Assembly: GCA_027083135.1 (NCBI GenBank) | Contig: JALWQH010000035.1 | Location: 1 to 50,882 of the forward strand | Reading direction: 5' to 3' | DNA: 50,882 nucleotides | Source of the DNA: Desulfurococcales archaeon | GTDB taxonomy: Archaea > Thermoproteota > Thermoprotei_A > Sulfolobales > WAQK01 | Part shown: piece by piece, positions 44,992 to 50,882 of the stretch | Layout: the number at the start of each line of letters is the position of its first letter | How positions within the stretch are numbered: position 1 is the stretch's first letter | Position numbers and translations under genes: made by a program | Notes under the pieces: model-generated | The model's database searches: none | What the model was told of the DNA's origin: nothing | The model's input: only the letters and a program-made list of their open reading frames with translations

Positions 44992-45717
44992 GTGTTGAAG
45001 GGAGCTAGGCTTAAGCTGGTCGCGGTTATCATAGTCATCCTGGTAGGAGTATCAGCATACATCCTCTATGAGCGGAGGAGCAGTGGAGGCGTAAAGCCTA
45101 CGGGGAAGCTCACACCCGCACAGTCCTTGAAAGACATTGTGCTGAGCGTTTCAAGCTTAAAGTACACTATGAGGCTTGATAACTCAACCTATCATGACTC
45201 ATACTATGTTGCATACCATTATGTTGGGGGAAGCGGCTCGACGGGCAGCATAAGGGTGGAGGTCTCCAAGCCCCCCATGAATATAACCATAAAGATAAAC
45301 AGGGATAACGGCACAGTATACAGCGTCACCATTGATAACGGCACAGGTGTAACAGTTTATAATGGCTCCAGAGCGCCCTACATTGGCTTCAATGTGCTTA
45401 AAGACGCGCTCATGCCCCTCGTAAACCCCTCCATGATGTCCCAGATAGTGGACTGGTCCACCATGACCTCCATAGACAAGAACTTCCAGCTAAGGCTGCT
45501 GGGCTCAAAGGAAGTAGTGGTTTCGGGGAGGAAGTATGAGGCATACATGCTTCAGCTAACCCAGCCTCCAGGAGCATCCAACCCTATACCAGGGTTCGTG
45601 AAGATGACCTACACTGTGCTAGACTGGAAAGGGATGCCAGTAGTATATGAGATGAAGGTGTATAGGAGCGACGGCGTCGTAACCATGCATCTAGACTTCT
45701 TCCAGCCCTCCAAGTAG
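44992..45717 (+). CDS. membrane-anchored extracellular protein, unknown function
   Basis: An N-terminal signal-anchor (VAVIIVILVGVSAYILY) is followed by an extracellular beta-rich domain of about 200 residues with several N-X-S/T sites (NSTY, NITI, NGTG). The repeated strands (MRLDNSTYHDSYYVAYHYVGG; FVKMTYTVLDWKGMPVVYEMKVY) resemble the lipoprotein carrier/LolA-like or DUF4382-type half barrels, but I cannot assign the family. It could bind lipid or a small ligand at the cell surface. It lies 50 bp after the LysE-type gene and 53 bp before the dehydrogenase pair, all on one strand. Confidence 0.6.
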   Translation: MLKGARLKLVAVIIVILVGVSAYILYERRSSGGVKPTGKLTPAQSLKDIVLSVSSLKYTMRLDNSTYHDSYYVAYHYVGGSGSTGSIRVEVSKPPMNITIKINRDNGTVYSVTIDNGTGVTVYNGSRAPYIGFNVLKDALMPLVNPSMMSQIVDWSTMTSIDKNFQLRLLGSKEVVVSGRKYEAYMLQLTQPPGASNPIPGFVKMTYTVLDWKGMPVVYEMKVYRSDGVVTMHLDFFQPSK

Positions 45718-45770
45718 CCGCACCAAGTATTATTTTAGAGACATGCAGCCAAGAAGTCACGGCTAAGGTT

Positions 45771-47387
45771 ATGCCAGGCTATCCTCACAGCACCCCGATA
45801 ATTATAGGTGGTAGAAGGGTCCCTGTCCCTGCAGGAGACCCCTTAGACATAGCTGTGCTCAAATCCACGGGCTTCACAGGCCTCACCATGAGCGTGAAGT
45901 ATAGGAGGCCTAGGCACCCCTTCTGCCATCATGAATGGTGTCCAGGCAACGAGGCAGTGGTTGATGGGAGGCTAGTCAACCCCACTGAAACCTACCCTAA
46001 ACAGGGGATGCATGTAGCTGAGGCATGCCCATTATCCTCGATCATGCTCAGCAGGCTTCACAGGCTGCTAGGACCCGGATTCTACCATAAGTTCTACGTG
46101 AGGATGGCTTGGCCCCTGGCCAGGAGGATCATAGCAGGTGCTGCGGGTCTTCCAAGCCTACGCGAGGCTGCATGGGGGGAGCCTACGCGTTCGAAGCTGG
46201 AGCACATGAATGTAGATGTACTGGTGGTGGGGGGAGGCATAGCAGGCCTCAAGGCAGCCTCAGCTGCAGCCAAGAGCGGGGCATCCGTCCTCCTAGTAGA
46301 GGCTCACAGGGATCTTGGGGGGAGGCAGGGCTTCCTGGAGAGGAATACTATTGGAAGGCTGCTGGAGGATGCTAGGGATAAGGGGGTGAGAATACTTCCA
46401 TCAACCCTGTATCTGGGTAGATTTCCCGAGGGATACGTGCTTGCTGAAAAGCCTCATAGGAGGCTAATAGTAGTTGAGGCTCATGCAATGATCTATGCTG
46501 GAGGCTCCATGGATCCGATCCCGCTCATGGGGAACAATGATCTGCCTGGAATAATATCGTCGGACTATGCCTTAAGAATACTTGGATACGGGTATACGCC
46601 TAAGAGGGCGGTGATCCTAGCGTCAAGGCTTACTGCCCCATGGGCTTTCAGAATAGCTTCAATCATTATTTCAAGAGGTGCAAGCGTCGCCATAATTTCC
46701 AGGGAGCCTCTACGCGGAGCACCTACTCCGAGCAGGGCGGAGGTATATGATAATGTAGGGGTGATCACGGCTCAAGGCAGATGCAGTGTAAGAGGAGTCA
46801 AGCTGAGTTCAGGTGAAAGGATCAGGGGCGACATGGTTGTCTCAGCGTTGAGGAGGCATCCCCTCATCCAACCCCTACTCCAGCTGGGGGCTAAGCCCAT
46901 GTATTGTAGGAGGAGCAGGACAATAGTCGCCCAGCCTCCTCCAGGAGTATTCGTGGTGGGGGAGGCTGGAGGAGGATGCATGGATGCAGGTGATCCTAGG
47001 AGTATAGGGGAACACGCCTCAGAGTATGCTAGGAGAGGCGGAGGGGAGCAGAGGCCTGAAGGCGTAGATGACGTGGAGTCAGTCAGCGTTGAGCAGGTTG
47101 CAGAATGGCTGAGCGGCAGGGTGGGGGGGATGCAGTTCCTCTGCCTCTGCAGCGATGTGACTCTCCAAGACCTGGTTGAAACATACCGCGTAGGCTATGA
47201 GAGCATGGAGAAGATTAAGAGGTACTCAGCCCTCGGCACGGGGCCCTGTCAGGGCAAGGCATGCATGACGACGGCCGCCCTAATATTATCCAAGATTACT
47301 GGGAGAAGTATTGGAAGCATAGGCTTGTTCAGGCAGAGGACGCCGATCATGCCCGTGGAAATAGCGTTGCTGGGTGCTGAGCCTTGA
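45771..47387 (+). CDS. FAD/NAD-binding alpha subunit of a dye-linked amine/proline dehydrogenase
   Basis: This resembles the alpha subunit of sarcosine oxidase-like and dye-linked L-proline dehydrogenase (HcnB/SoxA group). After an N-terminal 95 residues that resemble a degenerate 2Fe-2S ferredoxin domain (only CHHEWC and one more Cys), a Rossmann fold begins at DVLVVGGGIAGLKAASAAAKSG. The C-terminal domain FLCLCSDVTLQDLVE...GPCQGKAC is a BFD-type 2Fe-2S domain with four Cys. The stop overlaps the next gene by 4 bp (TTGA), so the subunits are translationally coupled. Confidence 0.85.
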   Translation: MPGYPHSTPIIIGGRRVPVPAGDPLDIAVLKSTGFTGLTMSVKYRRPRHPFCHHEWCPGNEAVVDGRLVNPTETYPKQGMHVAEACPLSSIMLSRLHRLLGPGFYHKFYVRMAWPLARRIIAGAAGLPSLREAAWGEPTRSKLEHMNVDVLVVGGGIAGLKAASAAAKSGASVLLVEAHRDLGGRQGFLERNTIGRLLEDARDKGVRILPSTLYLGRFPEGYVLAEKPHRRLIVVEAHAMIYAGGSMDPIPLMGNNDLPGIISSDYALRILGYGYTPKRAVILASRLTAPWAFRIASIIISRGASVAIISREPLRGAPTPSRAEVYDNVGVITAQGRCSVRGVKLSSGERIRGDMVVSALRRHPLIQPLLQLGAKPMYCRRSRTIVAQPPPGVFVVGEAGGGCMDAGDPRSIGEHASEYARRGGGEQRPEGVDDVESVSVEQVAEWLSGRVGGMQFLCLCSDVTLQDLVETYRVGYESMEKIKRYSALGTGPCQGKACMTTAALILSKITGRSIGSIGLFRQRTPIMPVEIALLGAEP

Positions 47388-48538
47388 AGGACAGGTATGA
47401 TGCCGTTATAATAGGGGGAGGTATAGCAGGCCTCAGCACAGCCTATAATCTAGCTAGGCTGGGTTATGGGAGCATAGCAGTGCTGGAGCGAAAATATGTT
47501 GGAAGCGGGAGCAGCACACGCAACGCCTCCCGCTTCAGAGTTCACTTCTACTCCAGGGAGAACGCTGTTTTTGCAGTGGAGTCTGCTAGGAGGCTTAAAG
47601 CACTGTCCCGGAGGCTTGGATGGAACCCCGTGATCACTACTGGAGGCTACTTATGGCTTATCCATAAGGAGGAGGAGCTCAAAGCGTTCGCCAAGTATAA
47701 TGACACTCTGTGGAGGGAGCTGGGGATCAGGGGGGAGATCCTCGAGCCTCACGAGGTTGCTGAGAGATACCCCTATCTGAGGGTTGAAGGCATAGTGGGG
47801 GCTTTCTACGGCCCGCAGGATGGGGGCTTCCACCACGATGCAGTGGTATACGGGTACGCCTACAAGGCTTCAAGGCTGGGCGTAGATATAGTGGAGCATG
47901 CCGAGGCTAGGAGAATAATAGTTGAGTCGGATAGGGTGAGAGGAGTGGAGGTTAATGGTGGAGGCATGGTGAAGACAGGTAGCGTTGTGGTTGCAGCAGG
48001 AGTGTGGAGCGGGGGGCTGCTCGAACCTCTGGGCATAAGGCTTCTCCTCAAACCCGTGAGGAAGCATGCTCTCGTGACAAGGGGCTTCAAATACACTATC
48101 AAGCCTTTCATAGTGTCGACGAGGCATAATGGATACTTCACCCAGACGCTGAAAGGGGAGCTGCTTGGAAGCCTTGAAACAGAGGGGGAGGAGGGGCTGG
48201 AGCCCCTAGAGCCTCCTCTAAGCTTCCTAACAGGTTTTTCGAGGATGCTGGTAGACCTGCTTAAGGGAGCGTCAAGCCTCAGAGTCATGAGGGCCTGGAC
48301 GGGCCACTACTACATGAGCCCTGATAAAAGCCATGTGCTTGGAAGAGACTCGGAGTGGCCTGAAGGACTATACGTGGCGACGGGTTTCAGCGGGCATGGC
48401 TTCATGATGTCCCACTATGCTGGAGAGCTGCTCGCCTCATTCATAGCTACTGGGAGAGTCCACCCCCATATGGCTCCCTACCTGCCGTCAAGGTTCCGTG
48501 AGGGCAGGCTTATCCACGAGGATCTCGTCATAGGTTAG
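47384..48538 (+). CDS. DAO-family flavoprotein, beta subunit of the same dehydrogenase
   Basis: A DAO-family flavoenzyme similar to sarcosine oxidase beta or the beta subunit of proline dehydrogenase. The FAD motif is DAVIIGGGIAGLSTAYNLARLG; the substrate-domain signatures are TRNASRFRVHFYS and the C-terminal ATGFSGHGFMMSHYAGELLA. Start TTG 47384 overlaps the upstream stop. At 384 residues it is complete. The pair should oxidise a secondary amine or proline-like substrate and pass electrons to a membrane carrier. The substrate cannot be read from sequence. Confidence 0.88.
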   Translation: MKDRYDAVIIGGGIAGLSTAYNLARLGYGSIAVLERKYVGSGSSTRNASRFRVHFYSRENAVFAVESARRLKALSRRLGWNPVITTGGYLWLIHKEEELKAFAKYNDTLWRELGIRGEILEPHEVAERYPYLRVEGIVGAFYGPQDGGFHHDAVVYGYAYKASRLGVDIVEHAEARRIIVESDRVRGVEVNGGGMVKTGSVVVAAGVWSGGLLEPLGIRLLLKPVRKHALVTRGFKYTIKPFIVSTRHNGYFTQTLKGELLGSLETEGEEGLEPLEPPLSFLTGFSRMLVDLLKGASSLRVMRAWTGHYYMSPDKSHVLGRDSEWPEGLYVATGFSGHGFMMSHYAGELLASFIATGRVHPHMAPYLPSRFREGRLIHEDLVIG

Positions 48539-49872
48539 CGGCGCCTGCCTCTCTCCAAGCGCCTCGCAGCAGCCTCCGCCGCCACGTATAGCGGGGTATA
48601 TACTTCGGAGAACCTCGGCATGTAGGCGTTTTCAAGCTCCACTGCGCTCCACACGTCTGCGCCCAGCCTTATGAGGGATGCTGTCACGTCTACTAGGCCT
48701 GTAATATCAGCCTTGCCGAACACCTCTACCCCCAGGATCCTGCCGTCATCCCTGCTTGCAACGAGTTTAACCGAAATCCTCTCAGCGCCAGGCATGTATT
48801 GGGGCTTATTATACGCCTGTATCCTTGCAGCCACGGCATCCATGCCTATTTTCTCGGCAGCCTCGAGGCTTATGCCTGCACCGCCTACAGCCGCGTCATG
48901 CAGGTTCACTATCCACGGCTTAACCGTCCCCTTATACTCCGCGCTGCCTCCAGCCGCATTGATTCCTGCAGCCCTTCCCTGCCTGAATGCGGGGGATGCA
49001 AGCATAGCCAGCGTCATGTTGCCTGAGACCAGGTCCCTAACCTCAGCGTTATCGCCTGCCGCGTATATTCCGCTCACACTCGTCTCCATATGCTTGTCAA
49101 CCATTATTCCGCCCAGGCTGCCTGTTTTCACCCCCATCCTTTCTGCAAGAGTAGTGTCAGGCCTCACACCTACAGCCAGGACTACGAGGTCTGCTTCACG
49201 CTCCTGTTTATCCCCGACTACTCTGAGCCTCCCCCCTCTCTCCTCTACAAGCCTTGCCGGATTATTCGTCAGCACCTCTATTCCCCTTGAGGCTAGAAGC
49301 GCTTCAGCCATTCGAGCCATGTCTCCGTCAAGCATTCCTGGTAGGATGTGCGGCATCATTTCGAAGACGCTTACCTTGAGGCCAAGCATGTTTAAGGCTA
49401 CTGCAACCTCTAATCCTATGGCGCCCCCGCCTATTACAACAGCCTTGGATGATGAGAGGGCCTTCTCCCTGATCCTCACACCATCCTCCACGTCCCTCAA
49501 GGTATATACTCCGCTCAGCCCTACGGCTTCCCTGAGGCTTCCGGGTACGAGGGGGGTAGCCCCAGTAGCCAGTATCAGCCTATCATACTCTATTCTCACA
49601 CCATCCTCAAGCTCGATGAAGCCTCCGCCACCATCAACCACGCGTTTACCGAGCACTGCCTCCACGCCTGGTGTGAGGGGCTTCTCCTCCCTAAGGCTTT
49701 CAAATGATACAAGGCCTGCTATAGCCTCCGGAATAGAGCATGGATGGAAGACAGCATACCTGCGTCTCTCCACAACTATGACCTTGCACTCCCTGCAGAA
49801 CCTACGCGCATAACCCGCGGCTGCGGAGCCCGCAGTCCCATAACCCACCACAACTATCCTCAAGCCAAGCAC
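48535..49872 (-). CDS. CoA-disulfide-reductase-like FAD/NAD(P) oxidoreductase
   Basis: A pyridine nucleotide-disulfide oxidoreductase with an N-terminal FAD fold (RIVVVGYGTAGSAAAGYARR), a second NAD(P) fold (AVVIGGGAIGLEVAVALNM) and a C-terminal dimerisation domain. It has one Cys in the active position (FHPCSIPEAIAG, near residue 46), the single-cysteine pattern of CoA disulfide reductase, NADH oxidase and polysulfide reductases. Dihydrolipoamide dehydrogenase instead has CXXXXC, so this is not the missing E3. GTG 49872 starts it, and the gene is convergent with the dehydrogenase subunit above (4-bp overlap of stops). Confidence 0.88.
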   Translation of the reverse strand: MLGLRIVVVGYGTAGSAAAGYARRFCRECKVIVVERRRYAVFHPCSIPEAIAGLVSFESLREEKPLTPGVEAVLGKRVVDGGGGFIELEDGVRIEYDRLILATGATPLVPGSLREAVGLSGVYTLRDVEDGVRIREKALSSSKAVVIGGGAIGLEVAVALNMLGLKVSVFEMMPHILPGMLDGDMARMAEALLASRGIEVLTNNPARLVEERGGRLRVVGDKQEREADLVVLAVGVRPDTTLAERMGVKTGSLGGIMVDKHMETSVSGIYAAGDNAEVRDLVSGNMTLAMLASPAFRQGRAAGINAAGGSAEYKGTVKPWIVNLHDAAVGGAGISLEAAEKIGMDAVAARIQAYNKPQYMPGAERISVKLVASRDDGRILGVEVFGKADITGLVDVTASLIRLGADVWSAVELENAYMPRFSEVYTPLYVAAEAAARRLERGRRR

Positions 49873-50105
49873 CTAGAAGAACTTAGCCGCATAATAGTAA
49901 TAAGATATGCTTGTGTCCAGCCTCAGGTTATGCTGCTATATAACCCCGCTTCACCGCGGCATGTGTTCCATGGGCTTCAGCCTGCCTTGAAAGCCCGCCT
50001 CAAACCCCATATTGCTGGAGCATATGTGGGAAGCCTAGTAGGGCGCCATGATCTAAGCCTCGTTCTCCGAATGATATATAGGGGGCTGGGGGGAAGGCCT
50101 CATAG

Positions 50106-50294
50106 GTGGCTGTTGTGGAGAAGACCCCTGCAATGAAGTCTAAGCTGCTTAGATGCGAGGAGAAATGCATGGATAGGTGCAGTGAAGTGGAGGACTCTGA
50201 GAATTACATGAAATGCGTGGGGGACTGTATGACGGACTGCGCTACATACGAGGAGGCTGCCCTGCTGCCTCCCCACCGCTTCTCTCACGGTTAA
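50106..50294 (+). CDS. six-cysteine helical miniprotein
   Basis: The 62-residue protein has cysteines in a strict C-X3-C-X3-C-X11-C-X3-C-X3-C pattern (residues 17, 21, 25, 37, 41, 45) in two charged amphipathic helices (LRCEEKCMDRCSE and YMKCVGDCMTDCATYEE). The helices could pack face to face to bind metal or form disulfides. TATA box GATATATAGG (50073-50082) lies about 27 bp upstream of the leaderless GTG 50106, which supports expression. No family is recognised. Its last 53 bp overlap the 3' end of the convergent ABC gene. Confidence 0.7.
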   Translation: MAVVEKTPAMKSKLLRCEEKCMDRCSEVEDSENYMKCVGDCMTDCATYEEAALLPPHRFSHG

Positions 50295-50882
50295 CAGCCT
50301 CTATGAATGCTTCCTCAAGGTTATCAGCGCCGTAAGCCTCCTTTATCCTACTCGGCGTCCCCTGGTCTATTATTCTGCCATCATAGATGAAGGCAACCCT
50401 GTCGCACAGGTATTCGACTTCAAGCATATTATGGCTGCTCAGCAGTACTGCTGAGCCTGTCTCATCCACGTATCTCCTAATTATGCGGCGCACCTCAACT
50501 GCATGATACACGTCTAGCCCTGATGTAGGCTCATCTAGGAGGGCTATCTTAGGCTTAACCATAAGCGTCCTAGCCAGCAGCAGCCTCCTCCTCATACCCC
50601 TACTGTACTCCGAGGTCTGGTCGTAGAGCCTGCCCCCAAGCCCCGAGATCTCCGCCCCTCTATGAACCATGTCTTCAGCCTCACCTTTACTGGAGGCGTA
50701 GAGCCTGGCATAGAATAACAGGTTCTCATAGCCTGTAAGCCTCTCATAAGGGCTTGCCTCTTCTGGTAGGTATGCTGTGTTTTTTCTTGCTTGTTGGGGG
50801 TTTTTCTGGGTGTCGTGGCCTGCTATGATTGCCTTGCCTCGGCTGGGTTTGAGGAGGGTTGCAAGTATTCTCAGGGTCGTTG
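50242..50882 (-). CDS. ABC transporter ATPase (5' end outside window)
   Basis: The frame runs from the window edge and ends at 50242. After the Walker A region, which lies beyond the edge, the conserved IAGHDTQKNPQQARK and Q-loop YLPEEASPYERLTGYENL are visible. The signature is YSRGMRRRLLLARTL in place of LSGGQ, followed by the Walker B IALLDEPTSGLDV and switch region LLSSHNMLEVEYLC. It looks like the CcmA/NatA group of multidrug or lipid exporters, which pair with a membrane gene outside the window. Substrate unknown. Confidence 0.9.
   Translation of the reverse strand, partial: TTLRILATLLKPSRGKAIIAGHDTQKNPQQARKNTAYLPEEASPYERLTGYENLLFYARLYASSKGEAEDMVHRGAEISGLGGRLYDQTSEYSRGMRRRLLLARTLMVKPKIALLDEPTSGLDVYHAVEVRRIIRRYVDETGSAVLLSSHNMLEVEYLCDRVAFIYDGRIIDQGTPSRIKEAYGADNLEEAFIEAVNRERSGGEAAGQPPRM

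Noticed and set aside
48671-49813. 380-codon open frame opposite the flavoprotein gene
   Set aside because: A Ser/Thr/Pro-rich shadow of a clear oxidoreductase gene, with no motifs of its own. Such antisense frames occur over many GC-rich genes here.
48535-49872. Dihydrolipoamide dehydrogenase (missing E3)
   Set aside because: The active site has one Cys (FHPCSIPE) rather than CXXXXC, which fits CoA disulfide reductase.

Overview
The window looks like chromosome of a thermophilic crenarchaeon (Thermoproteota), probably Desulfurococcales or Acidilobales; the genus cannot be fixed from sequence alone. The reasons are a type I-A CRISPR-Cas locus with Csa1, Csa3 and Csa5, archaeal information genes (FEN-1, Trm5, Pth2, TruD, EF-1 beta, CDC48, a NusA-like KH protein, NOB1-type PIN, aKMT-type lysine methyltransferase), frequent GTG and TTG starts, GGAGG(TG) ribosome sites about 8 nt from many starts, and TATA boxes about 25-30 bp from apparently leaderless starts. 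No rRNA or convincing tRNA gene was seen.

Positions 1-14860 are a defence island. The tail of an unknown gene and a frameshifted small gene come first. CRISPR array 1 (23 repeats, minus-sense) faces inward, followed by the adaptation operon csa1-cas1-cas2-cas4 (+). A Csa3 regulator lies tail to tail with cas4. The interference operon csa5-cas7-cas5-cas8a2-cas3'-cas3''-cas6 runs on the minus strand. A second Csa3 is divergent from it across a perfect 12-bp inverted repeat. CRISPR array 2 (15 repeats, plus-sense) closes the island. Both arrays use one 24-bp repeat, and their leaders share a 13-bp sequence against the first repeat, so one Cas6 and one adaptation machine should serve both.

Positions 14934-22537 hold a degenerate M24 peptidase-fold protein and a 2-oxoacid/acetoin-type dehydrogenase cluster with unusual architecture: an E1 alpha-beta fusion, a free-standing lipoyl domain, an E2 core with no lipoyl domain, an AcoX-like kinase-fold protein, a lipoate ligase and a DUF169 protein. 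No E3 lies next to it. AT-rich TATGTT(T)AA motifs sit upstream of E1 and of DUF169.

Positions 22793-31940 hold two exported membrane-anchored proteins, two PP-loop ATPases (one AsnB-like, one Dph6-like), a CopB-type metal P-type ATPase with a small membrane neighbour, an ACT-V4R protein and an NSUN6-like RNA methyltransferase. Positions 31927-43159 are dense housekeeping: RNA modification and processing, NAD kinase, isoaspartate repair, FEN-1, a VapBC-like pair, CDC48, EF-1 beta and translation-linked proteins.

Positions 43305-50882 hold a possible structured element, a small conserved-looking unknown protein, the lysine methyltransferase, a LysE-family exporter, a two-subunit dye-linked amine/proline dehydrogenase, a single-cysteine CoA-disulfide-reductase-like flavoprotein, a striking six-cysteine miniprotein and the 3' part of an ABC transporter ATPase cut by the window edge.
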